NCBI GenBank assembly: GCA_030340625.1
Contig: JAOPHQ010003984.1
Coordinates: 248,001-312,000 of the forward strand
Reading direction: 5' to 3'
Source of the DNA: Merluccius polli
Taxonomy: Eukaryota; Chordata; Actinopteri; Gadiformes; Merlucciidae
Length of the DNA stretch: 64,000 bases
This document shows positions 32,343-43,721 of the stretch, piece after piece (the stretch's first letter is position 1; each line of letters opens with the position of its first letter). Made by a program: the position numbers and the translations under genes. A model generated the notes under the pieces. It was not told the DNA's origin. It made no database searches and was given only the letters and a program-made list of their open reading frames with translations.

Positions 32343-33048
32343 GACATCTTGGTAACCCTTCCTTTTACAGTCCGGTAATTACCAGGTAATTAAATGTAAT
32401 TACCTTGTAATTAACAAGTACTTACCAGGTAATTACCCAGTATTTAATTACATATTTATCTGGTAAATACCAACACGTTACCTGATATTTACTAGATATT
32501 TTCCTGACATCTACCAGGTATTTACCCAATAATTACCTGGTAGATATCCTGCAATTGCATATTGTAGACAATAAACCCACTGAATGTGTCTATATGGGAC
32601 TTTGTTAGGGTGATAATAACTTATATATTTACCTGGTACTTACCAGGTATTTACTCAAAAATGATCGCATATTTACCTGGTAACTACCACTTATTTACCT
32701 GGTAGTTACCTGATATTTACCTGGTAAATACCAACAAGTTACCCAGTATTTACTAGATATATACTGAAAACTACCAGGGGCCTCATGTACTAAGACTTGC
32801 GTGGATTTCTTACTAAAACTTTGCGGACGCCAAAATCTGGAAACTGCTGCGCACAAATAAATCCGGATGTATCAATCCTTGCGTAAGCACAATTTCGCGC
32901 AGATTCTCTTTGTACATCCCAATTGACGTGAAATTGAGCGCACATGCACGAGCCCGACTCTCCGCCCTGTCTCCTCCCTCATTTAATATGCTAATTAGTA
33001 TAAATAGGCCTGCAGTAGTGCGCTTGTTAGGAGCCCAGCAAGCCAAAT

Positions 33049-33233
33049 GACGTCAGGTTGACGTCGTCTTGACGTCATTTTGTGACGTTCCGGACTAGGC
33101 CAAATTGGCAATGTTTTGGACGTCATAACCAAGACGTCGAGTCGACGGCTTTTTAATGACCCTAAGCCGACCACATACCCGTCCAGTTCATGTCGTCGAG
33201 AGGACGTCTTGACCGTGTCCTGGAAATGACGTC
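33049..33233. promoter_or_regulatory. Cluster of seven GACGTC sites
   Basis: GACGTC occurs at 33049, 33060, 33071, 33119, 33133, 33203 and 33228. Two lie in full TGACGTCA octamers (33048-33055 and 33070-33077), the consensus for CREB/ATF factors. A regulatory role is inference only; these may be CpG-rich sub-repeats of the element. Confidence 0.5.
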
Positions 33234-33479
33234 CAAATGTCCCCCGATTCACTTATCAATTAAAGCAGCCAACATGTGATTGCAAATAGACATTGCCTTT
33301 ACAAGATGGTGTTTATAAAAAAGTATATTTTGAAGACACAAATCAAACACCAAACGTATTAAAACAGAACACTTTATTTTGTAGAAATTAACAATAAGAA
33401 TCTGGAAAAACTAAAAACACTGACATCAGAACCGTATTGAAATATTAACTTTTAAAAAATATATTGAAACAAGAAATGA

Positions 33480-33623
33480 TCAACAACTTGTCACTTTAAT
33501 TGGCATTATGCAAAGGCGGGCTTCGTCTTCTAACCCCCTCCACCAGACCTCCCGGGTGCGCACGTGTTTCAGGTAATCTGCCGCACGGCACTGATGGCAG
33601 TTTCGGTCGCTGTTCTGTCCCAT
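33480..33623 (-). CDS. Small Cys-containing ORF of a captured gene-like unit
   Basis: A 47-codon frame from ATG at 33623, with a CHQCR motif near its start and two adjacent Trp. It lies 12 bp downstream of a good acceptor (pyrimidine-rich then CAG, exon starting at 33636). A GTAAGT donor on the same strand lies at 33931-33936, and an AATAAA signal at 33373-33378. Together these look like a two-exon transcription unit inside the Harbinger-like element. I do not recognise the protein; CHQCR also occurs in CDCA7-type zinc fingers, but the rest of that domain is absent. It may be a captured host fragment or chance. Confidence 0.3.
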   Translation of the reverse strand: MGQNSDRNCHQCRAADYLKHVRTREVWWRGLEDEARLCIMPIKVTSC

Positions 33624-35554
33624 CGTTTGACAGCGTCTGTAATACAAAATCAATCAGACTCTCAGACTTTGAAAACATACATATCTCGGGCTCATACAAA
33701 GTTGAGCCCGAGAGGGACCCAATTTGAACTGCAATAATTCCTCCCGGCTCTAACGTTATACCGAGTGCGCTGAAATGCTGTTAGCAGCTAGCAGCTAGTT
33801 GAGAAAATACGAGGTTTGATTCAACAAAAGAAAAACACCAACATTTAGGAACGTGCAGCCTCTCTACGTACGGTGTGCCTGGCAGTGACAGTATTTTACT
33901 ACAACCAAACTCCGAGAACATGAAAAGGTTACTTACTTTACGTGCTAACACGCTTCCACCGCTGCGTCCTGACCTGTTCTGGTGCGCGTGCGTGTTGGAC
34001 AAATGCGTCACGTGCTGGGTCGTAGGTAGATCAGGTCACGCCCACTTTCATGACTCGTGATCGCGTAGCCTAATGTTGTTGCGCTGCATTGCCTCTATGT
34101 GCCGCCAACTGACAAAATGCAGCAGAAATGTGCGTAAGCAAGGCATTTAGTTTGCGTGGAGAACCGCACTTTTTCACGTCAAGTCAGTCTTTGTACATCC
34201 GAACGTTTGCGTGAGAAGTGGCTTACGCAGCTTTTTTGTGCGTAAGCAAGCTTTGTACATGAGGCCCCTGGTATTTATCCAGGAATTATAGATTATGTAT
34301 TACCAATCAACCTGTGTAGTGACAGTGAGGGTAGTAATGACTCTGATATTTACCTGGTAATTACCCAGTATTTACTTGATAACTTGCAACTATTTACTAA
34401 GTAATTACTTTCTAATTACCCAACCACGCTTCTTTTTACAGTACAGTTCCACCTTCCTTACAGGGTAATTCACAGGGTTTTACCTGAGAATGTTTTGGAA
34501 TGTACGTGGTACACATTTCTAATTACTGATTAATAACAAGTTAATATCTGCATAAATACATGGGGGTTATTGGGTAAATTGCAACTACTGGGTAATTAGA
34601 AAGTAATTAGCCTACTTAGTAAATAGTTGCAAGTTATCAAGTAAATACTGGGTAATTACCAGGTAAATATCTAGCCTACTTTACTACCCTCACTGTCACT
34701 ACACAGGTTGATTGGTAATACATAATCTATAATTCCTAGATAAATACCTGGTAGTTTTCAGTATATATCTAGTAAATACTGGGTAACTTGTTGGTATTTA
34801 CCAGGTACATATCAGGTAACTACCAGGTAAATAAGTGGTAGTTACCAGGTAAATATGAGATCATTTTTGAGTAAATACCTGGTAAGTACCAGGTAAATAT
34901 ATAAGTTATTATCACCCTAACAAAGTCACATATAGACACATTCAGTGGGTTTATTGTCTACAATATGCAATTGCAGGATATCTACCAGGTAATTATTGGG
35001 TAAATACCTGGTAGATGTCAGGAAAATATCTAGTAAATATCAGTAATGTAAATACTGGGTAATTACATGGTAAGTACTTGGTAATTACAAGGTAATTACA
35101 TTTAATTACCTGGTTATTACTTAGTAAATACATCTTATTACCAGGAAATTACCTGGTAATTACCGGACTGTAAAAGGAAGGGTTACCGACATCTTAACTA
35201 TCATTTCTATGTTTATTTACTTACCGACAAAATAGTCATTACAAGCTCAACTGCAATCTGTGAGACCTGTGAGAGACTCGTGAACCATCCTGATCTCGCA
35301 AGTTCACATTGTGCTTCTCCCTGCAGATCAGTCTAGCCTTGATCCTGTTGAAAGCCTTTTCCAAAAATTGAAAAATGCTAGGACCAATCAGCACTCAGGG
35401 GAGGGAGTTTCAGTTCATGATGAACAAGGAGCGCAGCAATCTGCTGAATTAAAAAAAAGATGGCGGCGGCCAAGAAAAGTGTAGCAATCTACGGGTCAAT
35501 CAAAATTGTTTTATACAAAATACACTGAATAACAATGTTAAAAGACTAACAGAG

Positions 35555-35640
35555 ATCTGCAAAAAAGGCTTTTCTCAGAGGAGAAGATGTTTTTGCTATA
35601 CTTCCAACCGGATTCGGCAACAGCGAAGAAAGAAAGATAC
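35555..35640 (+). pseudogene. Helicase-like fragment (Walker A region)
   Basis: A short plus-strand frame reads RGEDVFAILPTGFGNS, close to the motif I segment of RecQ-like helicases (VLPTGFGKS), with the key Lys replaced by Asn. The upstream ATGGCGGCGGCC near 35460 resembles the first exon of the helicase-like repeat gene seen at 62635. The match stops abruptly, so this is a relic. Confidence 0.5.
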
Positions 35641-35655
35641 TCTCTGACCGGCTGG

Positions 35656-35677
35656 AAATATGGGTGCACCCATATTT
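35656..35677. repeat. 22-bp perfect palindrome
   Basis: AAATATGGGTG followed at once by its exact reverse complement, without a loop. Located just after the helicase-like fragment, where the match is lost. Confidence 0.85.
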
Positions 35678-35744
35678 GGAAATCAATTGCTGCCCAGCCA
35701 AGGCCAGACTGATATTCACTGTGAAATGCAAGCTTGAATTTCTG

Positions 35745-36235
35745 GATGGTCTCACAAAGCTAATCCCTTCCACCCTCCTCCAAAAACTACAGTACATCCA
35801 GAACTCAGCTGCCTGACTGCTCACCTGCTCCTGCTGGAGAGATCACATCACGCCCATTCTTCAACAACTTCACTGGCTCCCAATACAACAAAGAATCCAT
35901 TTTAGGACTATCCTCCTCACATACAAATCCCTCAACAAGCTTGCCCCCCCCCCCCCCCCCCCCCCCCCATACCTGACCAGCCTTCTCCATCGTCACGGCC
36001 CAAGTAACAGCCTCAGCTCTGCCGAAGCCAACCTCCTGACCCCATCACGAGCGCCAAGCACCGTACCTTGGGCGGCAGAGCCTTCGCCAGCACTGCCCTA
36101 TGGAACTCCCTCTCGTCACACATTAGAAACTCACTCACAACATTCAAAACCCAATTCAAAACCCACCTCTTCAAAACTGCATACAGCATCTGACCAGTAC
36201 TCTCTGTCCATCTATTACATCTCCTAAGACTTTTT
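35745..36235 (+). pseudogene. LINE ORF2 C-terminal fragment
   Basis: Reads LQYIQNSAA, then RDHITPILQQLHWLP and HFRTILLTYKSLNKL, the conserved C-terminal segment of L2-type ORF2. A C tract at 35945-35969 interrupts the frame. Further on, segments resembling the LINE C-terminus (SLSSAEANLLTPSRAP) continue in shifted frame. The 5' part is missing. Confidence 0.8.
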
Positions 36236-36239
36236 TCTT

Positions 36240-36346
36240 TTCTTCTTCTTCTTATTTTATTGTCTTCATATATTCACCATACCACTGATTTTAGACATTT
36301 TATGTGTATGTATGACGTATATGTATATATACTGTATATATATATA

Positions 36347-36396
<50 letters not shown>

Positions 36397-36753
36397 CAAT
36401 TTGCTTAAAAATAAAAGCTCTTAAATGAAGGATCTGATATTCAGCACGACATAAATGACGCGGTATCATACCACAGTACTGTACTAGGGGCATCTAATTT
36501 AAACATGTAGATTGGATACAAAAGAGATTACAATAGGCATTACAATGAAGCCTTCTTTTTAGAGCTTTTATCTTGAGGCAAATTGTAAAAGCGGAAGTTC
36601 GGTTTATGAATGCAACAACTGGTGGCGCATGCGTATATGTGTAACTGCCTGGTCTGCAGGTGGATGATATTGGTGTTTCGTAACGTTTTCAGAATATCCT
36701 TTACAATATACAGATTACCTCAAGGTTGTTCAAAGGCCTAGTTTGAGCCTATG

Positions 36754-36813
<60 letters not shown>

Positions 36814-36920
36814 CATAATATGTATATATATGTTTTATACAATGTTTCTTTGTGGCCGCATGTGGCTGCATTTACATCAAAGTGATGAAAACTAAAAACA
36901 ATATTTTTCAAAAAAGCTGT
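36240..36920. other. Non-coding stretch with microsatellites
   Basis: TA and GT runs at about 36310-36400 and a (TA)n block at about 36753-36808. No gene seen. Confidence 0.8.
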
Positions 36921-36924
36921 CTAA

Positions 36925-37512
36925 GGGCATGTTCACACCTAGCGTTTTTTGTGATAGGGAAAAGTTGAGCCAACCGTTTTTTCAACAAAAAAAAAGCTGG
37001 CAGCGTTTTTTGTCCTAAAAGCGCCGAGAGCGTTTTTTCTATCGCCTAGCAACAAACTCAATCTAGACCCTGACGTTACTCGCCTACTACGTATCCAGGC
37101 TACCCTTACATAGTTGTTACAAAATGGCAAGAAACAGGCGATTGGCACTTGCATTGGCCCTAGCTGACGACGAGGAGAATCATGCCTGCACGTTTGTGGG
37201 TGCACGATATCACTCGGGGAAGGCAGCAGCAAGGTGCCCACCATAATTTAGTCCAGGAGCTTCGTTTCGATGATGCGCGATTTGCGGCGTACTGTGATTA
37301 GTCAGTTGTCAAAAAAATGCCTGACGTCGGGCACTTTTTCCTGAAATTTGAACTTCTTTCAACTTTTTTTTACGCTCGGTGCAGGAGAAAAAACGCAGAG
37401 AGAGGCATTAAAAAAACGCTTTGGACGTTTTCCAAAAACGCTCTGCTACATAGGAATATAATGTAAAAAGAGCGCTGGCAGAAAACAAAAAACGCTAGGT
37501 ATGAACACGCCC
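36925..37512. mobile_element. Small Harbinger derivative
   Basis: Inverted termini GGGCATGTTCACACCTAGCG and a near-identical inverted copy, flanked by TAA (36922-36924) and TTA (37513-37515), which differ by one base. Inside, from about 37124, is a relic of a fish HARBI1-type N-terminus (MARNRR, then in a shifted frame WVHDITRGRQQQGAHHNLVQ and ELRFDDARFAAY). It has lost the catalytic domain. Confidence 0.8.
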
Positions 37513-37516
37513 TTAG

Positions 37517-37568
37517 TGTGTTTTTGTGATTCACCGCTAAAATGTGTTTTTGTGATTCACCGCTAAAA
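37517..37568. repeat. 26-bp perfect tandem duplication
   Basis: GTGTTTTTGTGATTCACCGC plus CTAAAAT-type sequence occurs twice head to tail directly after the Harbinger relic. Confidence 0.8.
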
Positions 37569-37682
37569 TATTGTTTTTTTCACATTTTATCAAGCTTGTC
37601 CACATTTAGTGTTCATTCCAGATGGGGGAGCTGTGAAAAGCATATTTAGCTGTTAATAAGTTCATAATAAGGGATTTATTAA

Positions 37683-38444
37683 CAAGCGGCTAGTCAGAAC
37701 CCACATCTGCTCCATCCTCCCTGCCACCTTGGACCCCCTTCAATTTGCATACCGTCCCAAGAGATCTACGGACGACGCTATCGCCCTGACTGTACCGCCC
37801 TCTCCCACCTGGATAAGGGAAACACATATGTGAGGAGGCTGTTTATAGATTACAGCTCAGCATTCAACACTATTGTGCCCACTAAGCTCGTTCCCAAGCT
37901 CAGGATCCTGGGCCTTAACACCCGCCTTTGCAACTGGATCCTGGACTTCAGACCCCAGGTGGTGAGAATGGGCAACCTCACCTCCTCTGCACTGACCCTG
38001 AGTACCGGAGCCCTCAGGGCTGCATACAGAGGGGAGGTCAGGGACTTGGCGTCATGGTGCCAGGACAACAACCTCTCTCTCAATGTCTGCAAGACTAAGG
38101 AGATGATCGTGGACTTCAGGAAGCGACGGGGGCGACTTCTACACTTTATATTTATAGATTTATAATATCCAATATGCTATTTCTATTATTCATATTCACC
38201 ATTTTTACATTCTCTGGAACCACTGCTAGTGTTTTATCGTTTTATTGTTATGTACATTTTTGCTTTCTCGTTACATTGTTTGTTGATTTCTGCTATGTTT
38301 GCCTTATTTGTGACTCTTTTAGTAATTTCATATTTTTCTTTCCAATGCATACTACGTAGATGTCGCTTGCCTTGTCACAAGAATTTCACTTTCCAGAATG
38401 ACCCTGTGTCAGACTGTACATTTGACAAATAAAACACTTTGACT
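37683..38444 (+). pseudogene. LINE ORF2 fragment with internal deletion
   Basis: RT pieces in order: LDPLQFAYRPKRSTDDAIAL, LFIDYSSAFNTIVPTKL, LCNWILDFRPQVVRMGNLTS, then a jump to REEVRDLAxWCQDN-like sequence and TKEMIVDFRK. The stretch with the catalytic box is missing, so about 60-80 codons are deleted. The 3' UTR ends ACAAATAAAACACTTTGACT and then a GT microsatellite. The motif wording differs from the L2 copies and suggests another Jockey-superfamily clade; the exact clade is not assigned. Confidence 0.8.
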
Positions 38445-38934
38445 TTGTGTGTGTGTGTGTGTGTGTGTATCTGGAGTGTTGTCTTTGGCTGTAGTTCTCT
38501 TATATCTTATACATATATATTTACAGTATAACTTTCTTGGAACATGTATGATGTAAGGTGTTTGTGCTGTTTTTAATCTACCTTGGCACTTCCAAAGACG
38601 TTCTTTTCACCTGGTACTCGCTGCTCAATGCAGCGCAGGTTCAAACTGCCATCTTCACTTCACAGCCTTTATCCCATCACACCTGATAAATCAGAACAAT
38701 CTGGGCATGGATAAGAAAAACCAGACCAGCCGTTTGTTTTGTGCCAACGGCAAAAAATATGAGCCTGCTGGGCCTGGCTCTGTGCTATCAGGGTTGTGTG
38801 ATGTGTTGACATGCGTTGACTTAGCCCCGAGTCCTCCTCACTCACATGCTCCAGCCAGGCCTTGACAAGGCCTCTGTGAAAGAGGCGCTTGTGAAACGCT
38901 TCCCCTCACCCAACACCAGAGAACACACAGGATG

Positions 38935-39400
38935 GGTTTGATGGAGAGGAGAAAGGAGAGGATTGGGGAGGAGGCAGGAGGGGAGAATGGAGAGGATTGG
39001 GTAGGAGAGGAGAGGAGAGGAGAGAGAACAGGAGAGAATAAATTAGAGGAGTGCAGAGGAGAAAGGAGAGAAGAGCAGAGCAGAGAGGAGAAAATAGAGA
39101 AGATAGCAGAGGAGAGGAAAGAAGATTAAAGGAAGGAGAGGAGACAGGAGATTAGTGGAGAGGAGGGGAAAAAAGAGAAGAGGGGAGGAGAGAGGACAGA
39201 GGAGATAAGAGAGGAGAGGAGATGTGAGGGAGGGGAGGGGAGGGGGGAGAGGATAGGAGATGGGAGGGGAGGGGAGGGGGGAGAGAAGAAAGGACAAAGG
39301 AGAGGAGAAAGGTGAGGAGAGGAAATGCAACAAGAGGAGCAGAGGAAGGACAGAAGAGAGGAGAGGAGAAAGGACAGGAAAGAAAAGAAGAGGAGAAGAG
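38935..39400. repeat. ~465-bp polypurine minisatellite
   Basis: Almost pure A/G on the plus strand, built of GGAGAGGA-type units with drift. The long open frames through it (Glu/Arg rich one way, Ser/Leu rich the other) are by-products of composition. Confidence 0.9.
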
Positions 39401-40310
39401 AGCATTTTTTCTACCATAAAATGGTTAAGTGAATGATAAGGTCTATTACATGCAAGAAGCATAAATGTATAAATAACACATAATTGTGTACCTTATTGTT
39501 AAAATAACTTATACATATAGATACGCACCATAACAAATAGCACATAACAAAACAAAGTGAAAATAATATGTTTATCAATATCCTTTCAGATATTGTCACA
39601 TCACCATTAGGAAAAAAAAAACAGGAAAAGGAAATTTTCATTTTTTATTTTAAAGTAAAACCTTTATAACCTACAAATGTCTCAGATAAGAACATGCACT
39701 AGAGAAATAGAAAAGCAGTTGATGTTGTGTAGAAGCACAACTGTAGGGGCACCAGTCTGTTGCTCCACATTACTCATCTCTGCTGCTGAGCCCACTTCCT
39801 GAAGTGAAGCGTTTATGTCCTCCGACCCGCCCATCAATAAATTATTATGCATTGCATTTTTTTTGGTGCACACACACACATACACACACACAAATTTGAG
39901 TGTGTGCAGCAATGTATTTTCATACTGGCTTTGGGGTCAACTGACCAGACAGACCAGAGCAGCGACAGACCATGAGAATGAGTTGTTAAACCCCAGACAG
40001 CTATTCCCGAAATTCAATGGCATTGAGTGAACTACTGCATGGTAGTTTTCTGTCCTATAATTTAAAGCTTTGGATATTATAATTCTGTAGATGGGCATCA
40101 CATTCATCAGACATGCTGGAAAAACCAGTTCAATCAGTTGTAAGCATTATGAATGGTAGGGAGGACATCCACTGAAAGTGATGGAGAAACAAATTGTAAG
40201 AATTCTGAATCAATAATATCATGTGAATTTAGCACATGAGCAAGGAGATGATTCAGACCTGAGAGCTGAGATGTGATTACGGATGCAAATGCACTTTTTC
40301 CAACTAAAGC
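39400..40310. other. Non-coding spacer
   Basis: AT-rich sequence with short CA runs near 39868-39892; no gene or recognisable element. Confidence 0.7.
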
Positions 40311-40314
40311 ACAG

Positions 40315-40463
40315 AGTGGAGGAGAGACAAGCATGGAGTGGAGGAGGGATAAGCATGGAGTGGAAGAGATACAAGCATGGAGTGGAGGAGAGACAAGCAT
40401 GGAGTTGAGGAGAGATAAGCATGGAGTGGATGAGAGATAGGCATGAAGTGGAGGAGAGACAAG
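40315..40463. repeat. 22-bp tandem minisatellite, ~6.5 copies
   Basis: The unit is GAGTGGAGGAGAGACAAGCATG with scattered changes. Because 22 is not a multiple of three, the frame shifts each unit, showing it is not a coding repeat. Confidence 0.85.
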
Positions 40464-40566
40464 CTCTGGAGGACAGAATCCCAGTAGAGCAATGAGTCAT
40501 CCTTTTTACACACAGCTCGCAGAGGTCCAAGGTGTCCTGGCTTGGCACTAGTTCCCATTATCAAGC

Positions 40567-40570
<4 letters not shown>

Positions 40571-40635
<65 letters not shown>

Positions 40636-40640
40636 AAGAG
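40571..40640. repeat. (GA)n microsatellite
   Basis: About 70 bp of GA repeats with a few AAG variants at the end. A similar run is at 41601-41662. Confidence 0.95.
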
Positions 40641-40819
40641 ATCCAAGATATTCTCCTCCTTGTAAAGAATATTACACGCTATTGGCAGCACTCAAAGTTA
40701 CAGCCATAATCCACATGGCATAGGTGATCTCCCGAGGCGCAGGAAAGAAACATATAAACTGAAACGTATGTTTTCATTCTGTGAGATGCAGCGCTTGAAT
40801 ATATCCTATTTTCCTGCTG

Positions 40820-41175
40820 GAAACTTTGTGTCTTTGTGTGTGTGTGTCTTTAGGCCTATATATACAGTATATGTGTGTGTGTGTGTGTGTGTCTTAATGT
40901 GTCTGTATATGAATCTATGTATCTATGTGTGTATCTTTTGGCGTGTGTGTGCGTGTGTCTTTGTGTCTGTGTCTATGTGGGTATCTGTATGTGTGTGTGT
41001 GTGTGTGTTTGCGTGTGTGTGTGAGTATGTGTGTATGCTTATGTGTGTGTCTTCTTTATGCGTGTGTGTGTGCGTGTTGCGTATGTGTGCGTGTGTGTAT
41101 GTTTGTGTGTGTTTGCACATGTCTGTGTGTGTGTATGTCTGTTTCCACATGTGTGTGTGTGTGTGTTTGTTTTGC
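40820..41175. repeat. GT-rich degenerate microsatellite
   Basis: About 350 bp of TGTG units broken by single-base changes (TGTGTCT, TGCGTG, TGTATG). Open frames on both strands here (Cys/Val rich or Thr/His rich) are artefacts of the repeat. Confidence 0.9.
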
Positions 41176-41596
41176 ATGGAGAGTATAGGGAGAGAGAGTT
41201 ATGGCTTGTATGGTGATGTTGTTGTTTGAGGGTTATTATTTATAAGCTGGCCTCTCTCAGAATGTGGATTTTGTAACTTGTGATGAAAAGCTTGACAGAA
41301 CTCATTTGGACTGTTTTGTAAATGCTGATAATTCCTTATATTCCTGGATTAAAAAAACAAACAAACTCTGATGCCGCAATTAGTATTTCTTTCATCAAAT
41401 TAATAAATGTGCAGGGTAAGAACATTTACTAAATTCTTGTCACTTCCAGCGTAAATTGTTCATCTGAAACACACAAGTGTCCAGGATATCCAAATCCTGG
41501 ATGAATATTGCAGTTTTTTCCTTATGAGTACAAAACAAGTATGGAACGGCCAAACTTCCTGGAAGACTGAAGCCTTAAAAGTGCCTCAGTGCACAA

Positions 41597-41600
<4 letters not shown>

Positions 41601-41662
<62 letters not shown>
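41601..41662. repeat. (GA)n microsatellite
   Basis: An uninterrupted GA run of about 60 bp. Confidence 0.95.
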
Positions 41663-41667
<5 letters not shown>

Positions 41668-43720
41668 AAGTATGATAAATAAAGTTGAGTGTTGCTACAC
41701 CCAAACTGTGTTCAAATGTTCTAGTACTTGAAGTTTGGCCGACTCACTGGGGTAATCAGTTCATCTCTTCTCTCAGTCTTTCTAGTGGTGACCGGGAACA
41801 CCTCCACCACAACGACGCTCCCTTTGATATGAGCTGCACATGTGAACAGATCAGAAGATCAAACACACGGGGGGGAATATATGCCAGGATTTATGTCTCT
41901 TACATCTTGTTGAAAAAGAGGGTAAGGGAACCTCCTCCTTGTGGGACCTCACGCATGCATGCACGCACGCACACATTCATCTACAAACACATTCCTCCAC
42001 ACAAACATACACGCACATAAACATAGCTAACACTTACACACATGTGTAACATGTGTATGTGTCTGCACACACATCACCTCAGCACATACATCCAATTAAC
42101 TTAATTTTAATATTATTTACATTTTTAGGGCACAGAGGATACCAGTTATAGAAATGGACTGGAAACGGATATGTCCAAGGCAACATAATCAATGTTATTG
42201 AGGTCTGTCTGGCTGTTGCTCGTCAGAGACTCTGGAGTGTCTTCATGTTTATAAGTAAAAATTATCTAAGGATAAGCATGATATTAGCCACAATTTATTT
42301 ATCTTGCTTCACCACTGAGTCATACATGGGAGGTGCGACAAGGTTCAAAGTGGTTAGGATTCTAGATGTAAAATGCTTTATAGGTAATATGATGACTAGC
42401 ACTGTGTAATAGGCTAGATGGCTTTTGCATGAGAAATATTGATTAATGGCTTGGCTCTTGGGGATAGATTGATTGCTGCTTTGAATGTGTGCGTGTGTGT
42501 ATGTGTGTGTGTGGGTGTGTGTGTATGTGTGTGTCTGTGTGTGTGTCTGTGTTTTGCTATACGTTGACTCACCAGTCCTATCCAGTTTAGGATAGACCTA
42601 GGAAGGCAATTCACACCATTTTTTGCTCACGGAAGAATCCATTCCAATGCATTTTCAAAATCATTCTTGGCATAGCTGATATAATAATAATATGTCATGC
42701 AGAATAAATGACAATGGGACCTTTTTTTTCTTCCTCAAAGATTAAAGCTCAGCTATGACTTTGTATTTCAACTTTTCTTGCTTTATTTGCAATCAATTTG
42801 GACTGTGTACACATGTTACACTACTGTGGTATCTTTCCCTGCTGTGTTTGAAGCTAACACTTGCATTGAGAATTTAACGGGAGGAGAATGCACATTTATT
42901 GACGTAAGTGTGTGTGTGAATGTAATTTTTTTGCTTTTATTAATGATTTATTAACTGCTTTATATATTATTGATGCATTTTTAAATGCATTTAATGTGCA
43001 CTAATCATGCAGGCTTACATAATGGATATCAGTTTCAGACTTCCTGGATGGCAGCCATAACCTCTGCTGTACTGCTTTGATCACGCCATACACAGTTTGT
43101 ATTGCATTAAATGGGCCTCAATGTTGACATAATATAGCCTATGTGTGCTTGTTTTAGCAGCAGTAAAACAATAAAGTAAGAAAGACAGAAGAAAGTAATT
43201 TTCACTAATACCACACAAATGACATAATGATCATTAGCTCGAAAATTAAACCCAATGGTCCGTGGAAAAGAAATCTCTCTCTCTCTCTCATCCAAGAGTG
43301 TTCTTAGTGTCCTTGCCCACTTTCTATGAATTTGTCAGACTCACTGAGAGTGATTCTTAGGACCTCTGTACAGACACACACATACACATTAGTGTGTGTG
43401 TGTGTGTAGGAGTGTGTGTGTGTGATAATAGGTACATTGTGAGTGTGTGTCTATGCATTACACCCATATCCAGTTTCAGACATGTGGTGAGGTTAAGACC
43501 CGCGCTGTCACCACTACCGCAGGATGTTAACAGGAACGCAGTGCAGCCTGCCTGTCCAATAGCCAATAGCCAGGAAGGAAGCGCCAGGAGAAGCGCATGT
43601 GCCAAGCAGGAAGTGTGCTTATGGTTGGGTTGGAGACAGTTCACACTTTCACACACAAGTCCCATGAAAGTCCACAGATAATCCACATGAAACGGACCAG
43701 TAACACTCACAGTCATGGCA
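41663..43720. other. Non-coding stretch
   Basis: Contains CA/GT-rich patches (about 41950-42060, 42485-42552, 43390-43430). No gene or element with boundaries was found. Confidence 0.65.
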
Positions 43721-43721
43721 A

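Larger units (their letters stand above)
32778..34267. mobile_element. Harbinger-like non-autonomous element
   Basis: Termini GGGCCTCATGTAC... and the inverted copy resemble those of the Harbinger at 10112-17879. Subterminal repeats (GCGTAAGCAAG, TTTGTACAT) occur at both ends. Flanks are CAG (32775-32777) and CTG (34268-34270), one base apart from identical. The opposite arm of the host fold-back element (about 34720-34760) gives the uninterrupted sequence ACTACCAGGTATTTAT, confirming the insertion point. No transposase is present; it carries a GACGTC cluster and a small spliced-gene-like unit instead. Confidence 0.8.
32351..35187. mobile_element. Fold-back element of ACCTGGTAA-type repeats
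   Basis: Ends GGTAACCCTTCCTTTTACAG and its reverse complement, with a perfect 8-bp duplication GACATCTT at 32343-32350 and 35188-35195. After removing the Harbinger-like insertion, the element is ~1.34 kb with two arms of about 670 bp that are reverse complements nearly to the centre (about 34430-34580). The arms are built of degenerate 11-13 bp units around ACCTGGTAA and TTACCAGGT, many palindromic. There is no reading frame. The 8-bp duplication fits hAT or Merlin-type enzymes, but the termini do not clearly match either. Confidence 0.85.

Noticed and set aside
38932..39462. Long open frames rich in Glu/Arg or in Ser/Leu/Pro
   Set aside because: Both are translations of the polypurine minisatellite; absence of stops follows from base composition.
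40315..40463. Possible CRISPR-like array
   Set aside because: The units are directly adjacent without spacers and the genome is eukaryotic; it is a minisatellite.
40134..40564. Overlapping minus-strand frames with repeated HACLSSTPCL-type peptides
   Set aside because: They come from a 22-bp tandem repeat whose period is not a multiple of three, so the peptide changes frame at each unit.
40768..41229. 153-codon open frame rich in Cys and Val
   Set aside because: It lies wholly in a degenerate GT microsatellite and similar frames are open on both strands; composition explains it.
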